Source: Adenanthera pavonina
Taxonomy: Eukaryota; Streptophyta; Magnoliopsida; Fabales; Fabaceae
Direction of reading: 5' to 3'
DNA: 64,000 nucleotides
NCBI GenBank assembly: GCA_026686845.1
Contig: JAIVEN010000014.1
Coordinates: 11,766,001-11,830,000 of the forward strand
Shown: positions 23,520-36,200 of the stretch, piece after piece
Layout of the letters: every line of letters starts with the position of its first letter
Numbering within the stretch: the first letter of the stretch is position 1
Position numbers and translations under genes: made by a program
Notes under the pieces: generated by a model
What the model saw: the letters and a program-made list of their open reading frames with translations, nothing else
Database searches by the model: none
What the model was told of the DNA's origin: nothing

Positions 23520-26345
23520 GAAAGTTTTTGTTTTTGGTAAAAAAGAAAAGGACCAAAGCCCAGTACAATCACGAGGGGGTTAAAACTCCAACAGAATCAT
23601 TAAGCACAGAGGCTGCCAAATATCCTGGAACCGCACCAAGGAGAACCTGGGGGCTCTTAGGAGCCACACTACGCTGAGCAAGACAATCTGCAGGTAGATT
23701 AGCAGCACGTGTAATGTATTGAATCTGAGCATGCCAACATCTTTGCAACATGAGAAGGACAGCTTGAGCCATAGAAATGGCAGTTCAAACACCAGAAGAT
23801 CAATGTAATACAAAATTGACCACAAACAATGCCTCAAGTTCCACCACTAATCTTCGAAAAACCCAGCTCCCATGGCAAATTAAACCCTTCAAGAACTCCC
23901 CAAATTTCTGCTTCCTCGGCCTTAAGGGCACCAAGGAATTTATAATAACCCCCAACCCATCTACGTATACCTTCATCATTCTTAAAAAGACCTCCACAAC
24001 CTTCCAACCTCCCATTCTCCAAAGAAGAGCCATCACAATTTAACTTCATCCATCCAAAAGCAGGAGCCCTCCAGTGAGCAAGAGAGTGATCAATATTGCA
24101 CACCGGTAGGCCTCTAAAATTAGTGGCCGCTTGCCAACTAGAAGAGAGAGAGTGATGAATACATAGGAAGGCCTCAACAATATTAACCTCCCGTTGTAAC
24201 CTAGGATCAAAGAGATGAGCATTACGCTTTTTCCATAAGAACCACACAGTATAACCCCACATGCTTGGCCAATCCCAACTATGATTAACACCTTAAGATT
24301 AAGCCGAAACCACTACTGTCAAGAAGCGAATGGATTGACTGGGATCCACCAATTGAGACCACAAGAGTCTAGCAAATTGGCACTCACGCAGAACATGCAA
24401 TCCTCAACAGAACCAGTGCACCACACACAATTAGGTGAAGTAGCAGCTCAAGTACTCCTCCATTTATTGGTATTTAATTTATCCAAAAAGGCCAACCATA
24501 GAAACACCCTTACCCTCTCCAGACCTTTCCATTTCCAGATGGCTTCCCAAGGACCATGACTCGAAGCAGTGAGACCTTTAACAAGCAAATGATAGGCAGA
24601 AGCAACTAAAAAAGAACCAGACATTGTAAGACCCCAGCTTCTAACATCCTCACCAAATTCTAATCGTGGAGGATGTATCGCAGCAATTTGATTGACAACA
24701 GGCCTAGGAAGTAAAGGAGCCATTTGTTCAAAATCCCAAGAACCAGAATTTGTAACCCCGTCACAAACAAAAGGAGGAGTATGAAGAGAAGGATCTACAC
24801 TGATGCAAACATCACGCAAAAGAAGATCATGAGACACCTAAAAGTCGTCAAAGAAAGAAATCTGCTGTCCATTGCGAATTCGCCAGACAAAAGCCTCATC
24901 AACAATAGATTTTTTATTACAAACATACTTCCCGATCATAGAATCATGATTTTTAGCAATCAAATCATTTCTTCCCTCCCGATTATGCACATATTTGGTT
25001 TCTAAAATATTCCCCCATAACCCACTCTGGTGGGTAATAAACTTCCAAGTAAGTTTAGCACCGCAAGCACGATTAAAAAAATCCATATGCTTGAGACCTA
25101 ACCCTCCTGCCATTTTAGATCTACATAAATCATTCCAACTTACAAGATGAATTCTTCATTCTTCCGACGTACCTTCCCATATAAAATTGCGTTGTAGCTT
25201 TTCAATCTTCCCACAAATATTCAAAGGGATTTGTGCAGTTTGCATAGTGTAAACAGGAATAGTACTCAGAACTGCCTTAGAAAGAGTTATTCTACCCGAT
25301 AAGGATAAACTTTTAGCCTTCCAATTAGCAAGTTTACCCTGAACTTTTTCAATGATACAATTGAATCTCTGGGATCGATTTCGACCACCATCATTAGGTA
25401 CTCCCAAGTATACACCAATATCATTAGAAATTCTGAAACTTGCTGTAGAGGTTAGTCTTTTCCAAACATCATTCGAAACATTCCGAGAAAAATAGATTGA
25501 AGACTTGTCAGCATTTACCTTCAATCCAGAGGCCAAGCTAAACTCCTTCGAGCAACGCTTCATACAAAGAACCTGTTCCGTAGATGCCTGTACAAAGAAC
25601 AACAAATCATCTGTAAATAAGAGATGCGAAACTGAGGGACCGTGCTTAGACAAAGAGAACGGTTTCCCTACACCTGCTACCACAGTGTCATTAATAAGAT
25701 GAGATAATTTATCAATACAAAGGACAAAAAAAATAGGAGACATGGGATCTCCTTGGCGAAGACCTATCTGTGGTTGAAAGTCAAAAGTAATACTGGTATT
25801 CCATAAAACATTAAAAGAAGAAGTAGTAACGCATTTCATAATAAGGTTACAAAAAGCAGAATTGAAGCCAATTTCTTGGAGAGTAGATTCAACAAAACTC
25901 CACTTTAGATGGTCATATTGTTTTTCCAAATCTATTTTAACAGCAAGATAACCCATCCACCCTTTAAACCACCTCATTGAATGCGTAATTTCATGCCCAA
26001 TAACAATATTATCCTAAATACTATGACCTGGGATAAAGCTAGATTAATAAGGAGAGACAAGATAATCCATAAAGGGTCTCATCCGCTAAGCAATCACCTT
26101 AGTGATACATTTATGAGAGACATTACATAAAGAAATAGGCTTGAAGTGTGACACATTCTGGTTTTTCCTTCTTGGGAATTAAAGAGATATAGGTTTTATT
26201 CACCATATCCAACTCTAAGTTTCCCTTGACAAAGTCTTGCACAAAATGAACTAGACTAGACCCTATTGTATCCCAACTCTGTTGAAAGAAAATGTTAGAA
26301 TAGCTAGCTTTCCAAAAAGGGGATGAATTGGGAAATTTAAAAATT
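23520..26345 (-). mobile_element. 5'-truncated LINE (L1-type non-LTR retrotransposon), decayed
   Basis: Read from 26345 to 23520. First comes the N-terminal flank of the RT domain (SPFWKASYSNIFFQQSWD...). The RT core at 25977-25156 shows GLRQGDPMSPIFFVLC and the catalytic box LLFTDDLLFF. Next are a C-terminal RT part (25113-24838, MAGGLGLKHMDFF), a zinc-binding zf-RVT domain (24837-24448) and an RNase H domain (24262-23570: LNCDGSS, GCGGLFKND, KAEEAEIWG). The pieces are in different frames with stops between, so it is not active. The endonuclease domain is absent, consistent with 5' truncation on insertion. The 3' end has a typical GGGCTTTGGTCCTTTTC tail on the minus strand. Catalytic Thr-Asp-Asp replaces the usual Ala-Asp-Asp. 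Confidence 0.88.
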
Positions 26346-26379
26346 TTCTGCAAAAAAGTAATTACACAGTGAAAGCAAA

Positions 26380-27270
26380 TGTTTGTAGAAAAATAGAGTG
26401 CAGTAAATAATGAAAGTAAATGCAAGGGAAAGGGAGAAAGGACTCAGAAATTTATCCTGGTTCGATCTGATCCTCTTGACCTGTGTTCAGTCTCCAAGTT
26501 ACTACTTGAGCTTTCCACTATTTGCAAGAATCCAATGGGCTCCTTACAATGCTACAGTACAGACTTATGCTCTATTTCAAGAGCTCTCAAATTCTACACT
26601 TTGCACTCTTACAAAATATTTCCCCAATTCCCTTGTGAATCCCCTAATAAGAAATCATTCTTCCAGATGAAGAAAAAATTTTACATAGAAAGAAAATTCT
26701 CTAAATTAGAGTAGATATAATAGTTGGAATACAATAAATGAAATATAAGAGTAGGAAAGCTTTGACTGATGAACTCAATAAAATTTCAGTATATTCAGCA
26801 TTAAAATTGTTTCCCACAACTTCAAATGAAGTTCTATTTATAGATTTATGACTTAACTAGTCGTTAAACATAAGATCTAACCATTAAAGGAGTTAACCAA
26901 CAGTTACTTTGCAAAACCATCTAATAAAAATTCACCTTTTAATTTATTTTCCAAAAAAGGTGCTCTGGTTTCCCCCTTTACGCTCTCTTGATTAACCTTA
27001 TACCACTATTATGTCAGTTGAATCGAAAATCGGTACCTGGTCCAGTCCAAAATATACACTAGATCGGTACCAAGTCCAGTCCATAATACAGCCTAGACTA
27101 GACTTCTAAAGAACCAATCAAAAACCAACTAGCCTATTAAAAACTAGATGACCAATCTAAATGAATAATTAAAAAATGTCAACTTCTCAATTTTGGGCTT
27201 TTTTGATAATTTTTGTGTCGGCCCATTTGGAAATCTCGTGAGACATCCTAAGCCCATGTTTAGGTAGCCT
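26380..27270. other. LTR-like repetitive sequence, no gene
   Basis: Contains a second copy of the dispersed repeat (26815-26925, compare 20275-20375). Around 26440-26480 there is wording typical of plant copia LTRs (ATTTATCCTGGTTCGATC). Element ends could not be defined. Runs up to the hAT-like element at 27276. Confidence 0.5.
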
Positions 27271-27275
27271 GAAAT

Positions 27276-28820
27276 AAGGGTGAGCAAAATCGAACCGAAA
27301 CTGATTATTGAACCGAACCAAATGCAATTCATTTTTTTTTTGTTCAGTTAATTCAGTTTTCGGTTATGATTCTTTTTTTTTTTTTGTGAAATTCGGTAAT
27401 TTTGGTTCGGTTTGGTTGTGGTTGCAAACACCAAATAGACCGAATCAACCGAATTTTATGTGTATATATATATATTTATATATATATATATTAAAACAGT
27501 CTCCTAAACACTTGAGGATACAGCTTCAAACTCAAACCCATAAATTTGGCCCAATCCCACTTTATCCGAAAGGAAGCAGAAGCACGCTTTGAAAATTGAA
27601 AAAAGAAGCCTTACTTACCAGTTACCATTTTGAAACCCTATCCCTTCCCTTTCTCGCGTGCCACTTCTCCCTCTGACTCGATCTCATCATCTTTCCTGTC
27701 TCACTCTCATCTGCGATTGGTGCTCCCTTCATCGGGCCTCCTCCTCTCCACTTTTTGCCTCCGTCTTATTCCTAGAGCGCATCTCGACACTGCAACTCGG
27801 CTCTTCATTCATGTCATACTTCTCTCTCTGCATCTCCATCTATTCTCACTTCTCTGCATCTAATAATCTTAGCATTTAGAGGTAGGGTCTTTCCTTTTCA
27901 GACCTTCCAAGTTCCAAATTTTGTATTGTTTACCTTGTCCCAAAAAAAAAAAGAAGGAATGAAATCAAAGTACTGTTCATGTTTATCTTTTAGTCCTCCG
28001 AACTCAATCAACAGAACAAGAAGGATGAGAATGAGACATTTAATTAATTAGCAATTATCCTAGCTATACGGTGGACTGATTGGTTAGTTTCAGGCTTAGT
28101 GCCTTTCATGTATATTATATTTTATTTGTAGCTTTTCAAACATGCAGGACAATGAAGATTACAAATTGTAACTTTTGATTTAAAGTTGAATTGAAACTTA
28201 TCAACATTTAAAATTATTGGTATAAGATGAACACGTGAACTAGAGTCCTAAAATGAAATCATATGCTATGTAACTGATTTGTTGGTTTGGGACTTTGGGC
28301 ATTTTATATACTTTGACATATCTTTTAAATTGTTGTGACAGTGATATATTAGTAAAGCTAGGAAATTGTAGCTTTTTTTGTGTCACACGAGATTAGAATA
28401 TGAGGTAGACTAGGGCAAAAGTTCTGTATATCAACTAATATCCTAAACATAGCCAAACCAAAAATAAACTAGGTGCTGAAAGGTATTATATAGTAGTAGA
28501 AACAAATTACTAATAGACTATAGACATGCTTATTTGTTGGTTCATAATTGGTTTTTCTACCATTTAGCATGGTTGTTTATGAATATGTTGAAAATGGAAA
28601 CTTGGAGCAGAGGTTACATGGTAAAGTAGGGCTTGTCAGCCTCTTTTCACCAAAGGCCCATTAAAGGCCCAAATTAAATAAACTGAACCGAACTGAACCA
28701 AATATTTCAGTTTAGTTCGGTTCGGTTTTTCTTGCTAATTTGGTTAGGTTCGGTTGTTAAATAAGTCTTATTTCGGTTTCAAGCCGAACGGAACCATATT
28801 AACCGAATACTCACTCCTAG
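27276..28820. mobile_element. Non-autonomous hAT-like element carrying a kinase exon
   Basis: 1,545 bp with ends rich in AACCGAA/TTCGGTT motifs (27283-27460 and 28677-28812). The left end is AAGGGTGAGC and the right end reversed is TAGGAGTGAG. The flanks are CCTGAAAT (27268-27275) and CTTGAAAT (28821-28828), an 8-bp target duplication with one mismatch. Between the ends lie a (TA)n run (27466-27491), a C/T-rich leader-like stretch (27600-27860) and a receptor-kinase exon (28568-28620). This looks like a hAT element that picked up host gene sequence. Confidence 0.7.
28568..28620 (+). pseudogene. Captured receptor-like kinase exon
   Basis: A 53-nt segment between a TTTAG acceptor and a GTAAAG donor reads MVVYEYVENGNLEQRLHG. 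It closely follows the kinase subdomain V motif MLVYEYVNNGNLEQWLHG of plant receptor-like kinases, with the expected exon edges. No other kinase exon was found in the element. It cannot make a kinase. Confidence 0.78.
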
Positions 28821-28828
28821 CTTGAAAT

Positions 28829-31800
28829 GCACTTGCAACCCTCCTTTATATAAAGCAGGTCCCCTACTATACATTTACGTTTCAACGACATGGGACTTCT
28901 CTCATTTCAATGTTGTTTTTTTTGGTTGATCTTTGTTCTTTTTTTTTTATTTCTTGAACTTATTTCCGTTTGTGTGGACAACTTTTTCTTATTTATTCTT
29001 TCAATTATTTATCTATATTTTTTATTCAAACAAAATTATTTTAATTTAGTTTTAATATGTACTTTAAAAATGTTTGGTGATACCATTAAAAAATATAAAA
29101 AATTTCCAAATAACAAAGTTAGGTGCCTTTCATTTGTTCCCAATTACATAACCCCATTAATCTCCTATTATGATGCATCTATCTTAGACAACTATTATTA
29201 ATTTGTTGTAGATATATTTATGTTTAATTTATTTCATTTCATGCTCACATTAAGAAATTCACTTGTAAGAAAATTAGGAAAGTCTTAAAAATGAGTAATC
29301 TAAATTTTTTTTATTTTTCATATATACTATTTAAAATATATTACTTTAATTATTATCAGTTCAATCCCGATTAAACCCTGATTGAATCATTGAATCTTGA
29401 ATCAATGTCTCGACCAATTTTATGTCGGATCCGATTTTCATAGCATTGGCATATACAACATCTGGTTACCCTATCCTACCCCAACCCCCCCCCCCCCAAA
29501 TAAAAAATAAAAATAAAATAAAATAAGATTTGAACTCTCTAATTTTTCACTTTAGTTTCTTCTTGATTTCAATATCTTCTTGTTATTAAGTAATTAATTG
29601 TGAGAGTTGTTTTTTTTTTGTTGCAGTAACTTTTATGAAAAAAATGATTTAATAATGCAATCTGTGCATTCAGTTATAAAAAATTATTATTTTAAGTTGA
29701 GATTACCACTATTAAGCTAATTAATGAAGAAGAATGATCTTTTGGCCAAAAAAAGTAAGAATAATGGTCTTAGGTGAGAAATCAAATTAAGTAACCATTA
29801 TATTATTAGATCCACAAATGTGAAATTAATATTTCTACTATTCTATAGTTATATATCATCTAACGGTAACAATGTTTTATTCCTCTTACCGTAACAACGT
29901 TTTATTATCTGTCTTCGCCACGTAGGGCGTAATGTCGAGTTGCAGCACTTTCCTTCTTTTTCTTTTCCCATTGCCCAACTCGGTGTGTTTTTTTTTTCTT
30001 TAATGGAAAATGAATCCATTAATAATCAAAGAATACAATGGGCTCCTTTGATTCAATTCTAATAGTCTTGTAATCCTAATTTTGTTTTGACCTATATTTT
30101 GTTTGATTGATTTTTAAATTAAGCTGGAATCATCATTCCCGTTAACCTTTTATTGCCATTGACCTAGGTGTGCTCTTTCCATTTTTGAACCTCATCCTTC
30201 CTCATTTCGAGTGTAGGAAATTACAAAAATCAGAATCAATACCCTGAGCATATCATTATATATTATAATGCTGGATGCAACTAGATCATTTGGCCATAGA
30301 ACTGGAATAGTAGATTGGAATTCCAACTATTCATGCAGAAACATTTTTCTATTCATGTGACTCATGTTGGTTAATTGATTCATGATCTGTTATAAGTGGG
30401 GTACAGATCTAGTGTGTAGGAGGGATTTTAGCGGGATGTTTGAGTGTTCAAGTTTAAATTTTGGTCTGATGAGGCAGGAGTCATTTTTTTTCCACTTTAA
30501 TGATTTTAAATTTTAAATGCAACTGGAACTTTTCCTCCAATGGTTCAAAGTTCAAATGTCTTAGCCACTCTATCTCCTTGCTAAACCGCAAAACCACAAG
30601 CAACATGGATGATGGTGTTCAATTCAAATTTCTTAATTTGCAGCAACTTTTGGAACCCTAAGCTCTTCAACGTACCACGTCTCAAAACCATCTACAGGAT
30701 ATTATCTCATCCGAAGACATGAATGGTTGGGACTTCCATTCGCCACTCATTCCTTTGAATAGCGGCATCCATGACGCAAGGGGTAGGACAACACACAGAT
30801 ATTTCCTTTTTATCTTTTGAAATTTGATATGGCTCAGAGTATTTCCTTCTTATATTTCTGACATCTCAGCCTCACCCACCCTTGATCTCTCTTTAGATTT
30901 TGAGCACTCGTACCCACACGCACGACTCTGATTGAAGATGAAAGCATGTTACCCACTCGTCGTCGATCACAAGATGGCATTGAATATGGGGTGGCAATAG
31001 CATCAATACAGAACTGTATCTGGAGTTGCTGAACCATTTGTCATTCTTGATAAAGTTAAGGCAATGACTTGTACTTTCTTCTATCCTAATTTCACATGTA
31101 ATTGTTGGGTTTTATCAATAACGATGCCTCTGTTCCTGTATGCCACGAGTGATTTTACATTGACAAACTACGACAGGGACCCAAAGACCAAGTGATCGTT
31201 AATATTCGTTTATCACATGGAACTACTTGACGTGAGCAAGTTCTAGAAGTCGATGTGGGCAAACTACGACAGTAAAAGGTTAGTTGCCTATGACATTCAT
31301 AATTACCCATGATCACTGTATTGATTAAGTAATTATATTTTTGCTGTAACTGAAAAATACTAAGATGCCTCTCCTCACCTTAATCCTTGCAAAATTTTGT
31401 TTTGTTCTAAAATTACTTTATTGTTTTATTAATCTTTTAGTTCCATTGATAATAGGAAATGACTTTGTAATTGTTTAGTTTTTAAATCTGCCACAGGAAT
31501 TATTAATATTTTAATTTATTTTTTAAACTATTGGCCAGTTCTTTGAAGGTATACTTGGGATTGACAATAAATTTATAACTATGCAATTTATTGGAGAGGT
31601 ACAAACCAAACTATGTTTCTTATTGAAAAGTGCATAGAATAACAATATGCTTCAATGCATGTTATAGCTAGCTATAGGGAAAAAAGTGTAGGTTGGTTCC
31701 TGTTATTATCAACATAAATTGCATTGCTGATTTTTTAATATACATAGTTAAGAATTTTATATTGGTTGTTGGTGGCTTGGTGACTTGATATATTTAAAGG

Positions 31801-32500
31801 GGACATTAATATATAACACAGCAAACCTATCTATGAGAAAAAATTAGGTAAAACAAAACTAGCTTTCAAAAAGAAGTACATGAAAAACACGTGGTTTACA
31901 TATATTATATTGTGCTATTAGTTGCCGCAAATTTATAGTTTACTTTGACCCCTCCTATCAAGTTATTAGGGGAACAGAGTCTGTTACAGACCCAGTAACA
32001 AGAACAACAGAGAAAAGAAGGGAGAACTCAAGAAGGAAAGATGGAGAATCTATGAGATTAATTCAATTAAAAAAAAGCTGACCTAACCGTAGTAGTTAAG
32101 GGTTTTATATAAAGCTGAAGAGATGAAGAGACAACTAATGAATAAATTAAACAAAAGGATAACAAAACTTTCTAATACTAATTCCTACGTTTAAAGTAGT
32201 TCTACATAATGGTCGTTGGCATGTTTTAGTTTGGGGGCTGATTTGATTTGTTTAATTTTTATTCGATCTTGTCATTGTCATTTTGATCTATTATTGTTAA
32301 ATGTTATATTCACACAATCATACTTTCAAATTTGTGGAAGGACATTATTACTTATTGGGTATGTCTGTAGCAATTCACACTTTGTACAATCTAAATTGTT
32401 TGAAGAATGCACAAATAACGATAATTTCAAGTGGTAGCCATTTCAATACAATTATGGTTGCGGTTGAAATAAATTCTGCATTTCTTAATCTGTAGTTTTA
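28829..32500. other. Intergenic DNA without a recognisable intact gene
   Basis: AT-rich with low-complexity tracts (poly-C and A-rich run at 29484-29526). A possible coding relic is listed at 30605-30790. The stretch 31960-32200 has LTR-like wording, but no ends could be found. Confidence 0.5.
30605..30790 (+). other. Possible coding relic, family unknown
   Basis: From ATG at 30605 about 62 codons read sensibly with a single TAA (30659-30661): MDDGVQFKFLNLQQ, then after the stop LQDIISSEDMNGWDFHSP. No family was recognised. It may be a broken gene fragment or chance. Confidence 0.25.
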
Positions 32501-32511
32501 TTTTCAATGGC

Positions 32512-33268
32512 CATGTGAAAAAGAGAGGTCATGCAAGTTGTTCTTGGATAAAAATTGATCAAGAGGGGAATTCACAGATTGTGACACTTGACAAGGCTAC
32601 TATTATGAGACATTGTTCTTTGCCCTCTAGAGATCTCAGACTACTAGATTCTGTGTTCATTTATCCTTCTAGCATATTAGGATGGGAAAAGGCTATTGAA
32701 GTCAATCTTGAACAAATCTTATGCACAATCAATGTTGATGAGGTTTTCTTGGTGAACTCCTTGAATGACAGTGTTGGCTAATACAAGTTTTCTAGGCAAT
32801 CAACTTTAGAAGGAAAAACCTGGTAAGGATTCTAACTCTTTTCTATGGCATTGTTGGCACCAATGCATGAAGGAGACAGAGAAAAATTGTTTATCAGTAG
32901 TTGGGACCAATATGATAACTCTTTTGTTCCTAATGTTCTTTTATTTTGCAGCACTTTCAAAATTCGTGCAAGATGATGTGGAAATGACATTGACTATTGT
33001 GATTTTAGTTTTAGCAAAAGAGTTAATGGGACTATTATGAATATGATACATCTTTAACCTTCAATAGCTCTTTTTACCTTGTGCCTAAGAACAGAGTTTT
33101 TCGGTTATACTTAAAAATTTGTGCTGAGTTTTTAGAGGTCTATGATAGGGTAACCATTGCTTAAAATTTCTAACTTGCCTGTCTTTTTGATACAGATGAT
33201 TTGCCTTTTGAAATTTGAGCACTAGAGCTGGCTTTAGAATTGACATGCACATATTTTGATGCTAAGGT
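32512..33268 (+). pseudogene. MRS2/MGT-type magnesium transporter, N-terminal fragment
   Basis: 32512-32780 reads VKKRGHASCSWIKIDQ...TIMRHCSLPSRDLRLLDSVF...ILGWEKAIEVNLEQI...VFLVNSLN. It follows the N-terminal cytosolic domain of plant MRS2/MGT Mg2+ transporters almost residue by residue (family: SWIRVD, RRCDLPARDLRLLDPLF, ILGREKAIVVNLEQI). A TAA follows. At 33193-33268 the next exon is readable as DDLPFEI-stop-ALELALELTCTYFDAK, matching the family's LPFEFRALEVALE, ending at a GTATGA donor. The transmembrane GMN part was not found. It is a broken, partial copy, probably a gene relic or a fragment carried by a transposon. Confidence 0.78.
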
Positions 33269-36200
33269 ATGAATTAACCTACACCATTGTATTGCTATCA
33301 GTTTTAAGTATTCTGTTATGATGAATATGACTTTGATTAGTGGATGTAGCTGGATTGGTAGGCCCTCTTGGACTAGACTATTGTGGTTTGACAAAATGTT
33401 TTACATGGTTATACTTTTTGTAGTATAGTTTTCTTTTGGGGATTGAGAAGCTAATTTGGAAATTTCCAATATTTTGGCTTGGTCTCTATTTACTTGGGAA
33501 ACATCTTGGTGTTGTGAAAAATTATTCAAGTGCCCCTTGATGCTTCACAATGTTGTGATTCTTGGATTAGTTTTGCTTTTTTTTTTTAATAGATGAATTA
33601 GTTTTACTTTGTTTTGCATGCTTGGGCTGCTAATAATTGGTTCATGAAGAGTTTAGAATGTTTTGCACTAAACAATGGCTTAATGATATGAGCATCCATT
33701 GTCATGAAATATAACAGTTGCTGCCATGTCTTTGTTTTTTTTTTTTTTACTCGTCTCTTCCATTGTGGTTAGTTGTGCAGTGCATATAGAGGAAGTTTCA
33801 CCCCCTCTTGCTTTAGTTACAAGATTTGCTATCCTTTCTTACGCTGTAACCTAGACAACAACAACATAAACATTGTGGAACTGAATGGTGAAATGTCCTC
33901 AATGATGATTTGAATAGTATATTGCAGATTAATATGCCTAAATTTTCCTTTAGGGTAAAAATCGATTTAGACCTCAATGGTGCAAATTTATTCAAACAAT
34001 ATTGATTTGGTTGAAACCTAAATCAATTTACATTTCTTTATTGTTGTTGTCATTTCGATTTGGTTTATGAGTGAAAGTTCTATGAATTTATTTTGAGGAA
34101 AGTAATAAAGAGGGGTAAAGTTCTGATTCAAAGGTCAACTTCTAATTCGTGTGTATTGAGGATTTCATCTTTTAACTATTTGCTCGAAAACCAGTTTTAC
34201 TCTTTTCTCTGTGCCTAGCTTCTATAAAAATTATATCATAGGTTGTCGAGACCTAGTTTATTATTAATTTTCTATGTTCTTCTTGCAAAGGAGTAGCCTC
34301 TTGAGCATTAGAAATTTGTTACAAAATACTTTAGCACCTGCAGACGCCTTAATGGTGACAAAAAGGGCCAAAAGCAATTGGGCTTCACTCTTGAATAGTA
34401 ATAATACAAGCATTTTAGAAATTAATTTATTGAAAAATATGTTTGACTATCTATGATATAATAGTTGCTTTTAAAAAAAAAAAGGAAAAAAATATGTATG
34501 GCTCTGATTGTAAAAAGACCATAGTTGAGTGGAAAAATGAATATCCATTTTCAATCCTAGAGGGATAATGGATGAGTATATCTGGTGGATGTTTTGTGAC
34601 TTTTATTTATTAGTTAGTCAAATATATGGTAAGCATATGTGCATCTTTTCTTGTTGCATTTCAATTACTTCTTGTCAATTAACAAGGAGTAAAGAAAGGA
34701 GTAAACACCATGATAACTAAAATTACTTCTTTGTCTCTAAATGCAATCGGTATGGGAATGATTTTAAATCACTTGCAGGTGACATTGGAGAATGTTAGCC
34801 AGATGGTGCCCTGAAAATTATTGATAAAAAAAAGAATATCTTTCACCAGCCTCAAGGGAATATATAACTGTTGAGAATACCTAAAGCCAGTATTCACAGT
34901 GCCCTCTAATAATATTAGTATGTTTCTTCATCATTCGCAGAGCATTATGCGAATTTAGAGAAATGCAAGTGAGATTCCATTGCTACAATGTGATAACTTC
35001 ACTAGTAAAGGGGGTCTTACATTAGCCATGTCTAACACCAATGAGGTTGATTTACAGTGTCCTTTGCTGGTTTGACTGTGTGAGGTTCACTGCAATTCCA
35101 TTCTTAAGAAATTGAATGGGTATTGGAGGGGTGATTTCTTTGGATAAATTTCCTAGGAACTTCAAGTCTATTCATGCTTTCATAGTTTTCCTGATGGTTT
35201 CTAAGAAAGTTTACTCTTTGTGATTCTAAATGTCAATCTCTCTTTGATGCAAAACCAATAGCCCTGCTTATTAATGCCCCTGTATAAAAGTTTCAAGAAA
35301 TTTTAAGAACGTTTTATGACCATAGAAATTTTACATATTGAAAATGCAATTGGGTTTGGGGTGATATAATGCTTTTTGGATGTTTGGCTAGGATGTTTTC
35401 ATGGTATTATTCCATGTATGGTCCGTAGACTCCATTTTGAGCAAGGGTAGCTATCTTCTCTTTAGATATGGGTATTCCTTCCTCTTGGGTTATAATTCTT
35501 GTTGGGTATATATTGGCATTAATTGTGTTCTGATTTAAATTTGCACTGGATGATGATTCTTTAGCTATCCATTTTGAGCAAGGCTTTATGCCTTTTACTT
35601 AATATTTGTTTAAAATATCACAATATCTATTTTGTTCAATGGTAATGATATTATGTGAACTATGAGGTTTTTGAAACCTATGTTTATGCATTTATTTGAT
35701 TTTGGGGTATAAATGTATATAGGCTTCACTGTTTTTGTTTCTCTCCATATTCATGTGTTTTACCTTTTTGGAACTTAAGTACTACAAATTGATCAATTTC
35801 ATTGAAGTGCCATGGCTATGAAATTCTGAAGTTAATCTTTAGACTTCATTTGATGATGAGCTGGACCAAATCTTATTTAGCCACATATGACATTTCTCCA
35901 ATACTATTTATGCAGGCATCATTGAAAACTGGACGATAGCAAAAGAATACATACTTTGCTATAAGGAAATTTGCCATTAAGGTGTAGGATTTTTGGGCAA
36001 TCTTTGTTATGCTTTTTATAGATATTTTCACGTTGAAGTTTTGCCACAAAATACTCTACATTTATGATTATCATGTGAATTATATGGCTATTTGGCTCTC
36101 ATTGTCCAATACAGCCAAAAATTGGATTACCTTTCTACATTGTTTCATTAAAGCAATGTTATAATAAGAGGCTTGAGCAAGGGAGTTTGTAGATGCTTTA

